A stretch of 64,000 nt of DNA from Blepharisma stoltei (GCA_914767885.1 CAJZBQ010000046.1:930001-994000); one strand, 5' to 3'; shown: positions 1 to 9,951, numbered from the stretch's first letter. The notes: generated from the sequence alone by a model not told the origin. Made by a program: numbers and translations.

Positions 1-533
1 GGGTAGGAGTTCTGAGGTTTTTAAAGCCAGCTCCTACCTCTTATACAGTGGTTAACACTATAAAAAGGTCATATTCCCGGCTTCTCCCTTATATTATAGG
101 TGTTCTCCCAGTATTTATGGCTTTTGCCTTTTTAAGTATGTGCCTATTTTGGAAAACTGGAAATTATACCAGCCCTACCAGTTCCATGTTGGTAAACTTT
201 GCTATGCTAAACGGTGACTCTTTATACCCCTTTTTCAGTGATGCAGTCGACGCTAATTATGTTTTCGGTCAAATTTTTATGTACGCGTATCTTGTCTTTT
301 TTATTACGTAAAAACCATTTAGATGTGTCCAAAATATTTTTGTGGCGATTTTTCAAGAGGGCTATAACTCTTTGCAGGTAAACCCAGTCAAGCGTGGAGA
401 CGAAAGTGATGATGACGATTTTTCTGATCCTTTTTCACTAGCAGGAAGCCCTATGCTTGCTACACCTTCATCTCCAAAACTAACCAAAAAGCAGACAGAG
501 CTTCATATTGAAAAAGAAGAAAGCAGTAATTAA
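1..533 (+). CDS. Mucolipin (TRPML)-type cation channel, C-terminal part
   Basis: The reading frame is open from base 3 and cut by the window start, so only the last membrane helices and the cytoplasmic tail are present. Visible are a hydrophobic S5-like helix (LLPYIIGVLPVFMAFAFLS), a pore-loop stretch with the NGDSLYPFF block that matches the TRPML pore signature (family: LINGDDMF), and a final helix followed by VAIFQEGYNSLQ, like the IALITxxYxTI end of mucolipins. The tail is acidic and Ser-rich. A 15-nt GT..AG intron at 308-322 joins the last helix. TRPML channels release Ca and other cations from endolysosomal membranes; that role is inferred from the family. Stop is TAA at 531-533. Confidence 0.85.
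308..322 (+). other. 15-nt spliceosomal intron
   Basis: GTAAAAACCATTTAG; removal joins the last TRPML helix in frame. This is a typical example of the 15-nt introns seen across the window: 4209-4223, 20991-21006 (16 nt), 21134-21148, 26987-27001, 28872-28886, 31293-31307, 32638-32652, 32874-32888, 34358-34372, 35328-35342, 35564-35578 and 55474-55488. Such tiny introns are known in heterotrich ciliates. Confidence 0.9.
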
Positions 534-641
534 TAATTAGAAAGAAAATCCCAAAAAGCATTTTTTTCTGATAGCCAGATACAGACAATTTTGTTTAAAA
601 TATATAATTTTGCTGATAATTATGGTAAAAATTTTCGATAA

Positions 642-907
642 ATGGCTAAAAATACAGAGCCAAAAAGCATTAAAAAAAAATTTTGGCTGGAAAATTAGTT
701 TTGCCGCTGCTAAATGATATGACTGAAGTGTATATGGAGAGGCTTGAAAAAGCTTTAGAAGACATTAAAACACAGATTCTGACACTTGTGGAATCAGCTG
801 AGCCGCTTCCTGGTGAAATTGTAGATCAAGAAAGGCTAAAAGACAGACTAAACGACATGCTGAGCATTGAGCTGCAAGACCATGTTGATAAAACAATTAT
901 TCCTTAA
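642..907 (+). CDS. Small hypothetical protein (about 88 aa)
   Basis: I do not recognise this protein. A frame open from 683 gives an amphipathic acidic sequence (LLNDMTEVYMERLEKALEDI..) ending at TAA 905-907. The only upstream ATG (642) is one base out of frame, with the break in the A9 run at 672-680. One additional A in that run would join MAKNTEPKSIKKK to the rest. Otherwise the start is ATG 719. The gene ends 17 bp before the Mob1 start. The homopolymer explanation is inference. Confidence 0.45.
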
Positions 908-923
908 TAATTTTATAATTATT

Positions 924-2253
924 ATGAAATTATCTCAGCTATCGTCAATAGCAAATAAAATAGCTTCTTTGCCTAGCTCAAAATCATATATACATAAAAA
1001 TGGCGTGGCGAAACCTACCTGCCCTCTTAACACCTGTAGCTGGGAGAGAATCCGGGGACCTTGTAGAAGGGAGGATAGCGTCTGGTGATGTTTATCCAGC
1101 CGGGTTTTACTTGGTCTGGTGGAGCGCAACATCGGGGTGCCGACCGCAAGCTCATCTCCAGCATCAGGTTTTACCCGAGGAGGATGGGACTTGGAAGTTG
1201 TAAAGGGATAGCCCAACAAGGCCAGAGGGCGTTCGCTTGGCCATTCGGGCATTCCCTAGCGTGAAACCGGGAGTTAGCCCCTGGCTACGAGTTTCATCTT
1301 GGCTAACAACCCTGGCCAGAAAATTCATTTTTGGAATTTTCGGAAAAGGTAAACCTCTTTCGAGGTACGGTACGGTGACCCAGTGTCTTTAGCTCTGGGT
1401 AGCAAGTGCCTGAGGGAGCAACACAATTACTGAAGGCTGTGATTCCAGACTGGCGAGAAAGGGGGTGGAGCGATACAAGGGACGTGATAAGCCGACATGA
1501 CTAGCTGGGAGCTTCTCTATAATCTAATTAAGTAATTAAGTAAGCCTAGCTCAAAATCAAGAAAAATTGTGGAGATTGCCCCATCAATTGATGATTTACA
1601 AGCAGCTGTGGAGCTGCCGATAGGCGAGGATCTTAATGAGTGGTATGCGGTTCATATCCATGATTTTCATAACGAAATCTATTTGCTTTATGATTCGATT
1701 TCTGAACTTTGTACAAGTAGAACTTGTCCAACTATGTCAGCTGGGGAAAAATATGAATATTTTTGGGTTGACGCTGAAGAAACAAAGCAGCCGACAAGGG
1801 TAACTGCATATGAGTATATAACAAATGTTATACAGTAATAGATTGGCTCCTAATTAAAAAAATTAATTTTTCTTTTTTAAAAAAAAATTAAAATAGCTTG
1901 GCCATGATGACTGGTATATGTCATGGATTGAAAATTTGTTAGAAAATGAAATGTTATTTCCGACTGCAGAAAAAAAAAATTTTCCTGCAATGTTTGTGCT
2001 GATTGTGAAAACGGTTTTAAATAGACTTTTTAGGGTGTACGCTCATATATATTATTCACATTTAGATGACGTTAATGAATTGGGGCTGGAGTTTCATTTA
2101 AATACATCATTCCGCCATTTTGTGTACTTTGTTAACAGATTTAATTTGATGAAAGAAAGAGATATGGAGCCACTGAGGGAAGAAATAAGCTGCTTTATGA
2201 AGATGAAAGGGAGGAATCTGTATTCAAAATCTATTGCCTGCACGATGAGGTAA
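924..2253 (+). CDS. MOB kinase activator (Mob1-like)
   Basis: Mob1 proteins bind and activate NDR/LATS kinases in mitotic-exit and Hippo-type pathways. After removing the SINE and one short IES the frame gives 225 aa: N-terminal MKLSQLSSIANKIASLP, then NEWYAVHIHDF, the zinc-binding block CTSRTCPTMSAGEKYEYFW, then LFRVYAHIYYSH and NTSFRHFVYFVNRFNLM, all close to Mob1 signatures. The Cys and His zinc ligands are present. The exon is broken by a SINE-like insertion at 987-1543 (16-bp duplication) and by a 79-bp TA-bounded IES at 1836-1914. Span minus both is a multiple of 3. The stretch after MEPLREEIS differs from the usual short C-terminus of the family. Confidence 0.93.
987..1543 (+). mobile_element. 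SINE-like retroelement copy 1 (inside Mob1)
   Basis: GC-rich 557-bp insert in AT-rich DNA, flanked by a perfect 16-bp direct repeat GCCTAGCTCAAAATCA (971-986 and 1544-1559). It starts TATATACATAAAAATGGCG and ends in an AATTAAGTAATTAAG-type tail. It shares CACCTGTAGC, GGGTTTTAC, CCCTAGCG and a CCAGAAAAT/ATTTTCGG hairpin with the copies at 16608 and 61568. Removing the body plus one repeat restores Mob1. The repeat contains a TA, which could serve as the IES boundary. Confidence 0.85.
1836..1914 (+). other. IES, 79 bp, TA-bounded
   Basis: Contains in-frame TAA and TAG. Deleting from the TA at 1836 to the TA at 1915 joins TNVIQ to YMSWIENLLENE, matching the Mob1 family YLMTWVQDQLDDE block. Confidence 0.85.
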
Positions 2254-2368
2254 GCGTGTAAATCTGAGGGGATATAAAATGTTGATAGGTTTAGTATATA
2301 ATTGCTTATTATTTATTTATTTTTACTATTTTTGTTATGTTTTAATATAAAATTGAATAATTTTCACT

Positions 2369-3163
2369 ATGAAAATTATTTTCAGGCATTTTTCAGAGCT
2401 TGTCAAACGCAAAGATAAAGTCCTTAAAGTTTCACAGGAAACTCAAGCGTCACTTGAACAGTCTGGATTTTATGCCACAAAACCTTTATCAATTGATTAT
2501 TCTAAAAATCCTGTGGCTTATAAAATTATTAACACAGAATCTCTCTCAGTTAAAGACCAAGATTTAAAATTCTCCCAAATCGATATATCGACAATGAAAA
2601 ACTTATCCTGTATTATAAATAAAACTAATAGAGTTGTAATAAATTTTCTATTATATATAAAAAATGAGTTATTGGCCTGCTAGCGCAGGCTCGATTTTAT
2701 TTAAAATTGAATAGAACTATCCAAGGACTATTTGCAAAGTGAACTGGGAGATATCAATATTTATGGGAAAAATGAAATTTTATTAGAAGACGTCGATCCT
2801 AAAAATTTGGGAAACAAAACGATTATTCTATGGGGCAAAAAAGCAAAGCTTAAAGCCTATGGGAAAATTGTGGAAGGAGAAGGGGAAGAGGGGGTCGGAA
2901 AAGTAGATAAACAGATATTTTATGAAGAAGAAGTAAAACATGGAGTAAAATTGACGTGGAAACATTATGGCCTTGCAGTATTAATGCTGCCGGTTGTATT
3001 TTATTTGCTGATTTATTTGCAAGTTGTCAGAGAATATTTATATGTAAACTCATTTTATACAGCTCTTGACAGAGAAAATAAAGAACTGCTGGATACTTTA
3101 AAAAATATCCCGAGAAGTGTTTATAAAGCTCAGAAAAATCTTGAAAAAATGTATCCAGATTAA
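2369..3163 (+). CDS. Hypothetical single-pass membrane protein
   Basis: I do not recognise the family. With the IES at 2616-2711 removed the product is 232 aa: a basic N-terminus (MKIIFRHFSELVKRKDKVL), a soluble domain with a repeated acidic/Gly pattern, a VKLTWKHYGLAVLMLPVV hydrophobic stretch forming one membrane helix around residues 155-180, and a short charged tail ending NLEKMYPD. The basic start could be a mitochondrial targeting sequence, but this is a guess. Start is the first ATG after a stop-rich spacer. Confidence 0.6.
2616..2711 (+). other. IES, 96 bp, TA-bounded
   Basis: Joining the TA at 2616 to the TA at 2712 turns NLSCII[stop-containing DNA]ELSKDY into one open frame (span minus 96 = 699 nt, a multiple of 3). 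Confidence 0.75.
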
Positions 3164-3203
3164 GATAAAATTGAATTAAAACTATTAATTGTGATTTCAG
3201 TAT

Positions 3204-4379
3204 TTAAAACTTATTTTTCTTACTCCCCAGTGAGCAAACAAAAAATTTGTTTGCTCGTGGAGGGGGAATTTTTATTTTTAAAAATTTATAGTAAATTTTT
3301 TTCTTCAAAATTTAAAAAAAAAAAACTAATTCGAAATAATTGGGAAACAAATATTTTATTTTAATTTGTAAAAATCTAATTTTTAAAATGCAATTTGTTA
3401 AAATTAAGCTAGAGATTTCATTATACCAATTTTCACTTATATATCAAAACATTTTTCATAAAAATGTTTTTGTTTGCTCACAGAGTGTGGAGTTAGCAAT
3501 TACTCCCATCAATTTCTCTATCAATTTTTTATTGTACTCGATTTGGGCTATCAAATCATCTCGGTGATCTAATATTTTCATCAATTCACTTGTTTTTTGG
3601 TCAATATTTTGTTGTGTTTCTTTATACATCGCAAATAATTTTTCATGTGTATTTCCTAATAATTCGAATTTACCTATGTTGAAACTAATATCATTAACTT
3701 TTACAAATTCTAGCTTCGAGAAATTCATATCTGTAAATTCAGAGAAATCTGAAAGAGAAGCTGGCTTTCGGGTTTGATTATTTTGATTGTAATTATGTGA
3801 AGGTGGATCTATTTTTCTCTGATACATTTTGCTATTCCCAAGCCCTATTGATTCATCGAAATCTGCTTTATAGACCTTCGCTTTCGAATTTTCATTGAAA
3901 ATTCTAAAAAATTCTTTATTTGTTTGGTTACATTCTGAAACAGGAATTTCAGCAAAAATATTCTCATCATGATATATAAATTCACTAGAATTTTCACTTA
4001 TCATTCAATTTTTCGCATTTTTTATTACTTCAAATGCTTCTTTTTGTTCTTTTTGCAGTCTCTTCACGAGCATCTCTAAACTTTGATATAAAGAAACCCT
4101 TGATTTTCTTTGTAAATTCAACAAATTTTTAATTTTTATTTTTGCAAATAACGTTTGTAAAGATCTTTGTATAATATTTTCCGCTTTTTTTTTCTTTATC
4201 CCAGACTTCTATATAAAAAATACTCGATTTTTTTCAAACTCATCCTCATCTATTACAGGATTAAAAACTTTTTCAATTCTGTATGAGCGATTTCTTTTTG
4301 TGCTGCTGCCTGAATTGCTAGAATGAGACGCAGTAGAGTCCTTTGCTTTTTTAGGACTATCGGCACAGTCATAAATCAT
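3204..4379 (-). CDS. Hypothetical coiled-coil protein (295 aa)
   Basis: Runs from ATG 4379 through a 15-nt intron at 4209-4223, reads one UGA as Trp near residue 115 (KNAKNWMISENS) and crosses MITE A1 near its 3' end. N-terminus is Ser/Lys-rich and basic; the middle carries Lys/Gln-rich helices (SLQTLFAKIKIKNLL..); the C-terminus is helical (QQNIDQKTSELMKILDHRDDLIAQIEY). After MITE removal it ends KLMGVIAKKNKF then TAA at 3204-3206. No recognised domain. The exact multiple-of-3 length (888 nt) supports the model. Confidence 0.7.
3223..3492 (+). mobile_element. MITE family A copy 1 (degenerate)
   Basis: Flanked by TTA duplications (3220-3222, 3493-3495). Keeps the family A modules (GTGAGCAAACAAA, its inverted copy, GTTTGCTCACAGAG) and the internal block AGAGATTTCATTATACC. 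270 bp, with much weaker C and G runs than other copies. It sits in the 3' end of the coiled-coil gene. Confidence 0.85.
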
Positions 4380-4547
4380 TTTTTATTGAATTAAATTATT
4401 TGTCATTTTGCAACTATTTAGTATAATATTTATACTGTAATAATTTTTCTATAAAAAAATATGGGCTGATTTTAAAATAGTAAAAATTTTGCATCAAATT
4501 ATTCCAAAAAATATAAAAAAGCAATAATGAAATTTTTTATATTACAG

Positions 4548-5594
4548 TTATATAAGCAGTTCTTCGTCTGAGTAATTTTCATACAGTTGCAGAACCAAAA
4601 TTCTTATTTTTTTCAGCCCGTCTTTGATTTTATGTATATCCTCTGTCACCATAAAAACTGGATTATTTGTCTGTTTTTCTGTATCTTTTCTTAACAATAA
4701 ATTTTGAGTTACATCTTTTCGTGTTTTTATTGACATCAACACAGAATGGAGGTCAAAAATATCTTTTTTAATTTTTTCTATATCAATTGAAAAATAGACA
4801 AGCACTTCGTCTGGCTTCCCACTTAATTTTTCATAGGTCTCCAATCGATTTTTCAGCTCTGCATTTTCGCTTGTAATTAAATTTTGATATTCTTCAAGGA
4901 ACTGAAACTGTTTAAGCAGCTGATAGTAATCCTCATTATTTATTGTCGTTTTTTGTTTCTCTAATGAAGGATTGTCCTGAGAATTTTCAGGCATTTTGAT
5001 TTGTTTTTCTTTTTTTGCATCTTCACTTGTGATTCTCAGTTTAATGATATCGCTATTTAATTTCAAAATTTCTGATTCCAGGTCTTCAATTTTTTTGAGT
5101 TTTTCTGATTTGTTTTCAAAAGGTATGTCTAAAATATTTATTGACATTGCGGTCGCTTTGATTTCTGCAGCCACTTTTAATTGCAGCAGGCTTTTATTTT
5201 CAACCTTGAGCTTCTCAATTTCTATTTCTTTATCTGCAAGATTTTTCTTTAGTTCAAGGATTTCTAGCTTTAAGTTTTGATTTATTTGGGTGTTTTTCTT
5301 GGTATTTTTTCGTGAATTTTTAGTAATTTTAGGACTTGCAGAAGCATCAGGAAAAGTCGTTATATTTGAAATCTCAGAGTCTAGATTAACGGGGGAGGAA
5401 TTTGGGGATCTGTATTTATTGGACTTTCTATTAGAGATAAGCAAAGGAAAAGAAGTATTTATATAAGAAGATTTCATATCTGTAGAAAATCCTTGACATA
5501 AAGTAATAATAGAGTCTCTTTCTGTTGGTAAAAATAATGTTGTGGGCTTCGCTATGTATTTTGGGCATAAAGGGTTTACTACTTCTCTAGACAT
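4548..5594 (-). CDS. Hypothetical long coiled-coil protein (348 aa)
   Basis: Uninterrupted frame, unusual for this window. Residues 1-90 are Ser/Asn-rich and basic (SREVVNPLCPKYIAKP..; NSRKNTKKNTQINQN). Residues 95-200 and 225-270 are strongly heptad-like (LKLEILELKKNLADKEIEIE; DLESEILKLNSDIIKLR). The C-terminal 60 residues form another helix pair with KIKDGLKKIRILVLQLYENY. No catalytic or named domain is visible; a structural cytoskeletal or basal-body role would be typical but is inference. Confidence 0.75.
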   Translation of the reverse strand: MSREVVNPLCPKYIAKPTTLFLPTERDSIITLCQGFSTDMKSSYINTSFPLLISNRKSNKYRSPNSSPVNLDSEISNITTFPDASASPKITKNSRKNTKKNTQINQNLKLEILELKKNLADKEIEIEKLKVENKSLLQLKVAAEIKATAMSINILDIPFENKSEKLKKIEDLESEILKLNSDIIKLRITSEDAKKEKQIKMPENSQDNPSLEKQKTTINNEDYYQLLKQFQFLEEYQNLITSENAELKNRLETYEKLSGKPDEVLVYFSIDIEKIKKDIFDLHSVLMSIKTRKDVTQNLLLRKDTEKQTNNPVFMVTEDIHKIKDGLKKIRILVLQLYENYSDEELLI

Positions 5595-5659
5595 TATTAT
5601 TTACGTTAATATAATTTTGTAAAGGGATTCTGAAAAAATTATTATAAAATTCTAAAATT

Positions 5660-6620
5660 TTAGTAGCAAAACTTAGTTATCTTATCATTTTCACAGTTAC
5701 TCTCAGGATTCCATTGAATTTCAAGTTCTCCTGCAACAATTCTTTCTAAATATCTCTCAGTGTCTTTAGCAATTCTTTCCGCCATTTCCTCTTCGTCCTC
5801 AACGAATCTTTTAAAGACTGGGAGTCTTTTAACCCTGCTATAATTATTTTTTCAAAAAAAATAAATAATAAAAAAAAATATAAAAAATAATTTACAGCAG
5901 CAAGTTAGAATTTTGATCCTGAGACATTTGGAGCATTATAAACCTGCTATAGCATCTAGGAAGTTCTTCCAAAGTCCTTATTTCATGCAGAAATAAGCAC
6001 CTATGCCCATAAGTGCAAAATCCTTTAGTGTGAAATGGGTTGCATTTTTTAGACTTGTACTTGTCATTAGCTGGGACTTTGTCCATAAGCTCGCGTTTGC
6101 CATGTGCAAAATTGCATCTGTCTCCATAGTGGCAAAATCCTAACTCAACCCAATTTCTGCAGGATTCTGTCTTGTATTTTGTCCCATCGATAGGTTTCTT
6201 GACTCTAGGTTTTAGGAGGTTTGTAATGTCTTTAACTCCCCCCCCCTCCGTGAGTGAACAAAAAAATTTTGTTCACTCACAGAGGGGGGTTAATTTTTTT
6301 TTTTAAAACAATTTATATATAAATTTTATAAAAAATATTTGTTTTCGAAATTTAAAAAAAATCCTAATTCACAAAAATTGGAAAGCAAATATTAATTTAA
6401 TTTATAAAATTTATGTTTTTAAAAAGCAATTCGTTTTAAAATTAAACAGAATTAGCTCTAGATTTCATTATACTAATTATCATTTGTATATTAAATTTTT
6501 TTCAATAAAAATTTTTTCTATTAAAAAAAATTTTTGTTCACTCACGGAGGGTGGGTTTTGGGGCAAAAAATAGGGATTTTTCTAATGGTTTTATTCACTC
6601 ACGGAGGGGGGAGTAAGCAT
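5660..6620 (-). CDS. Tandem CCCH zinc-finger protein (TIS11/tristetraprolin type)
   Basis: 175 aa after removing MITE A2 and a 52-bp IES. Two fingers in the classic TTP layout: YKTESCRNWVELGFCHYGDRCNFAH and, 18 residues on, YKSKKCNPFHTKGFCTYGHRCLFLH, each C-x8-C-x5-C-x3-H. TTP-type proteins bind AU-rich elements in mRNA 3' ends and promote decay; that role is from the family. The remainder is an acidic helix (VEDEEEMAERIAKDTERYLERIV). The start codon (6618-6620) lies on the far side of MITE A2, so the germline copy has its ATG separated from codon 3 by 378 bp. Stop TAA at 5660-5662. Confidence 0.92.
5841..5892 (-). other. IES, 52 bp, TA-bounded
   Basis: AT-only insert in the CCCH gene. Deletion joins SNLLL to YSRVKRLPVF in frame. 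Confidence 0.8.
6236..6613 (+). mobile_element. MITE family A copy 2
   Basis: 378 bp, TAA duplications at 6233-6235 and 6614-6616. Left end CTCCCCCCCCCTCCGTGAGT with an immediate inverted copy; right end has two more inverted copies before GGGGGGAG. All four modules read GTGAGTGAAC. Inserted at codon 2 of the CCCH gene. Confidence 0.95.
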
Positions 6621-7208
6621 ATTATAATTATATGATATTCCCATTGGGGTGTAAAAATATTTAAAATGGGGTATATGCAAATTTAAAGTGGCAAACCAAA
6701 TTTTGTGTTGCCTTAACTCTAGCCAGATCTTGTCAGGAAAGTTATTTGGTAAGCTATCAGGGGATGATAGAAGGCACCTTTTTCATCTTTGTAAGGTATA
6801 TCTTCCCATATGCAGCTTTATCTTTGCATGTATCTTTTAAGTGAAGTAAAAAATGGACTTTATATATAGGCTTGAAAGGGTTTGCAATAAATAGGAAGGG
6901 ATTTATAAGCCCCGGGCTAATTTATTAAGATCTATTTGTAGTAGTTTCTCTTATATATATTTTTAGAGGATTTTCTCTCAAAAGTTATCCATTTTCAAGT
7001 AAAAATTTAGCTAGAGTTAGCGAGCTAAATGCTAGCAATTTTAGCTGAATAAATAATTAGAAACTTAATACTTTTGGATTTTAATATTAAATTTTTAAAT
7101 TATAAATTTTATTCAAATTTATTTTAAATACTCCCTTAGTTTTTTATATAAAAAATCGCTTATAATAGTCAGTCTATATAAATAAAAAATCATATAAAAA
7201 TTAGTGGT
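6621..7208 (+). other. Intergenic, 588 bp, no gene seen
   Basis: Divergent upstream region between the CCCH gene (minus) and the next gene (plus). Mixed composition at 6650-6960 and AT-rich after; stops in all frames. I saw no RNA gene or named element. Confidence 0.5.
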
Positions 7209-7509
7209 ATGAATTCAGCTTTTCGAAGACTTGGGTTCATGGCATCTCGCAATATAAGCTCTAATCAATTTAGAGTTTGCTCCAGCATGAAACAAATAAT
7301 TTACAGGTCTATTCATCAGCAGTAAGAAAAAAATCAGCAATCTTCATAAAGCGGATTTGATTAAGGTTCATTGCAATCCTTTATACAACTTATCTTGGTC
7401 TCAGTATTTAACACTGTCTAGTGAAGAAGATCTAGAACTCGAGAAAAAACGGTATATTCCTTATGATTTTAAAATAAAAAAATTCTTGCCAAGCCACAGT
7501 CATAATTAA
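7209..7509 (+). CDS. Small putative mitochondrial protein (94 aa)
   Basis: MNSAFRRLGFMASRNISS is a typical basic, Ser-rich mitochondrial presequence. The body is NPLYNLSWSQYLTLSSEEDL with a short charged tail PSHSHN. A 16-nt intron (7322-7337, GTAAG..TCAG) splits codon 38; the spliced length is 285 nt. Family not recognised; a respiratory-complex or mitoribosomal subunit is possible but unproven. Confidence 0.6.
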
Positions 7510-7783
7510 AATTAAATAAAAAATTTCTGATTAATAGGATTATTTATTATTTCTTAAAAACGGTATAAATCTATATAGAAATAGAAGACGAAGGAATGTA
7601 ATTTCTTTGTAGGACATGTATACAGAGTTCTCTCTCACCGCGAATAAGAAATAGAAGACTTTAATATTCTAATACAAAGCATTTGAATAATATTTTGCTG
7701 CTTTCTTCGCCCTTAGGCAAAATAAGAAATAATCGCTGATTTAATTGAGCTAATGGATTATTAATAAAATTAAAGGCCAAATA

Positions 7784-7918
7784 ATGTTTTTCCTACAGCC
7801 TCAGTCAGAAAAAAGCAAGCAGTCAACCCAAAGCTGGTATAAGTTCTTAAAGTATTCTGCAATCGCTATAGCTGCAACTGGAGTGATGCGTTTGATTTCA
7901 AGAAAGCAAAAATTTTAA
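7784..7918 (+). CDS. Very small single-helix membrane protein (44 aa)
   Basis: MFFLQPQSEKSKQSTQSWYK followed by one hydrophobic helix FLKYSAIAIAATGVMRLIS and a basic tail RKQKF. The size and design resemble accessory subunits of mitochondrial complexes, but no family is recognised. It follows the preceding gene on the same strand by 274 bp with no other frame in between. Confidence 0.5.
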   Translation: MFFLQPQSEKSKQSTQSWYKFLKYSAIAIAATGVMRLISRKQKF

Positions 7919-8066
7919 TTTCTAAATAAAAATTTATTCCAAATTATTGTGGATTATACACATAAAAACTCCTTCATTTTTTTGTTCTTCATATTGTACT
8001 ACTCCATTAAAATAAATTATTGTATTTTTATTTTTTAATAAAATCAAATTTTTTAACGAAAAATAT

Positions 8067-9951
8067 TTATTTAAATTTGTATAAATTATTACTCGAGTTT
8101 TCTATCACATTTGATGAATTAATTGCTTCATCTACCCCTAAATGCCCATTTTTTATAAATAGCATAGGATTTGGGTATCTTTTTAGTCTTTCTACACATG
8201 ACTCATCAGCATTATCGTCTCTTGTTAAATGCGCAACTTCGCTTGGCCTTGGAGTGATTTTGCTTTTCTTTCGCCTATTAAAGCAGCTAAAACAATTTGC
8301 TGGCTGCTTGGCTTCTAACTGTAAAACTGTTCTATTTACTTGGACAACTATACTTTGGTTGATATTTATATTTAAAATCCCTTTCATTCTCAATAAAGTC
8401 CCAAATTTACTGTTTTGGTCTTCTAGGTAAAACTGGTCATTTATAAGCTTGATTTTAGAATGATTGCGGCTGACTGAAATATCAGTAAGTTTTACATCAC
8501 ATTCATGGCCTCTGCCAATTTCTGCATAATTTTCAGGTTCTAACGTAATTATGTGGACTCCATTGCTATGTCTTAGGTCTGAGCGAAAATCTTCCAGAAT
8601 AATAAAAGGCTTTGTAGGGTGTGTGAAGCCTATTAATTCATATTGCTGGCCACCAATCTGGATTATTGAGGGTAGCTTGGTCTTGCATAGCTCACATGAA
8701 AAGTCTTTTCAGTAGTATGAAATTGCTTTTGGGGTTTCTCTAGCTGTGATCCTATTTTTTAGTCATTCTTTTAAACAGTTTATATGGACGTATTTCATTG
8801 TTCCTGCACATTTGCAAGGAGCTATCAATGGGTCGAGTGGAGATGTAATTTCGCTTACTCCCCCCCCCCCCTCCGTGAGCGAACAAAAAAATTTTGTTCG
8901 CTCACGGAGGGGGGTTAATTTTTTTTTTTAAAAAAAAATTTATATATAAATTTTATAAAAAATATTTTTTTTCGAATTTAAAAAAATCCTAATTTGCAAA
9001 AATTGGGAAAGCAAATATTAATTTAATTTGCAAAAATTTATGTTTTAAAACGCACGCAATTTGTTTAAAATTAAACAGAATTAGCTCTAGATTTCATTTA
9101 TACTAATTATCACTTATATATCAAAATTTTTTTCCATTAAAATTTTTTCTATTAAAAAAATTTTTGTTCACTCACGGAGGGTGGGTTTTTGGTCAAAAAA
9201 TGGCGATTTTTCTAATGGTTTTGTTCGCTCACGGAGGGGGGGGGGGGGAGTTAGACAAATTCGGCATGGCATGGACTCTTCATTTTTTTCTTCCTGCATT
9301 TCATTAGTTTCTGGGTCTTCAGAGTTTGGAATCAATGATAATTTAGCTTCTTCAGAATTTGCGAGTTGGATTTGTTTTATATGTAATCGAATCCTGCCAA
9401 GTTTAATTCAGTCACCTTTTTTTAAAGGGTGGCCTTTAATCCCTTGATTTTTCACAAATTTTATAACTTGTCACATTTTTTCGTAAGGGCTGTTTGCAAG
9501 TAAAGATATTTGAAATGACCCATTATACAGTTTTAAAAGTTTTTATTTGCTTTTTATAGTCATTTTTTTTTATATTTTTTATTTAAAACTAAAGAAAATT
9601 TATATAAATAATGCTTTTAGGCTTCAAAATATTATATGCTATATTTAGATAAATAAATATTTTATTTATTTTCTTTAAAATAAATTATTATTAAAGCATT
9701 TAGACACTGCAAAAGGTATAGTTTTTTTGACATCTATCAATGCTTCTGATCCTTCTGGGAATTCGTCTGAGCCTGCCATGCTCCAAATGTAGCAAGATTG
9801 TATAGACCTGTAGAGCGAGGTAGAAGTGCTAATTTTTAAATTGGATTTTACTACGGTCTTTGATTCATAGTCAAATAAGCCATGAGTTTCTCTAAGCCAA
9901 GTGCTTGCTTTTATTCTAACTGTATAAATCTTACAACAACACTGGATCCAT
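8067..9951 (-). CDS. RING-CH (RINGv) plus FHA protein, copy 1
   Basis: 428 aa after removing an intron, a 183-bp IES and MITE A3. The N-terminal domain (KASTWLRETHGLFDYESKTV) leads to KKGDWIKLGRIRLHI. A RING-CH finger follows: CRICLSE, APCKCAGTMKYVHINCLKEW, FSCELCKTKLP. Next is an FHA domain (YAEIGRGHECDVKLTDISVS, RNHSKIKL, LEDQNSKFGTL) with the GR, SRxH and NxFGT blocks that bind phosphothreonine. RING-CH proteins are usually E3 ubiquitin ligases. Paralogue at 55457-57100 has the same order. UGA is read as Trp at GDWIK and KMWQV. The first intron must be 19 nt (9916-9934) to keep frame; a 15-nt intron plus a 1-nt error is the alternative. Confidence 0.88.
8858..9250 (+). mobile_element. MITE family A copy 3
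   Basis: 393 bp, TTA duplications (8855-8857, 9251-9253). Inserted inside the RING-CH finger; deletion recreates CRICLSEITSPLDPL. Outer modules read GTGAGCGAAC while the inner right one reads GTGAGTGAAC, as in copies 7 and 9. Confidence 0.96.
9534..9716 (-). other. IES, about 183 bp, TA-bounded
   Basis: AT-rich insert with stops. Joining the TAs at 9534 and 9717 gives KKTIKLYNGSFQISLL, aligning with KARGGEFTIQQA of the paralogue. The exact TA choice is inferred from phase. Confidence 0.65.

Noticed and set aside
935-1252. Open frames within the SINE-like element (both strands)
   Set aside because: They lie in a repeated GC-rich element flanked by target duplications and have no protein-like signatures; long frames are expected in GC-rich DNA under this code.
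8858-9250. A short protein frame running through MITE ends (GVRKYL/QFKGGG-type peptides at several copies)
   Set aside because: These peptides come from reading the GAACAAA modules and G runs; no start or family support.
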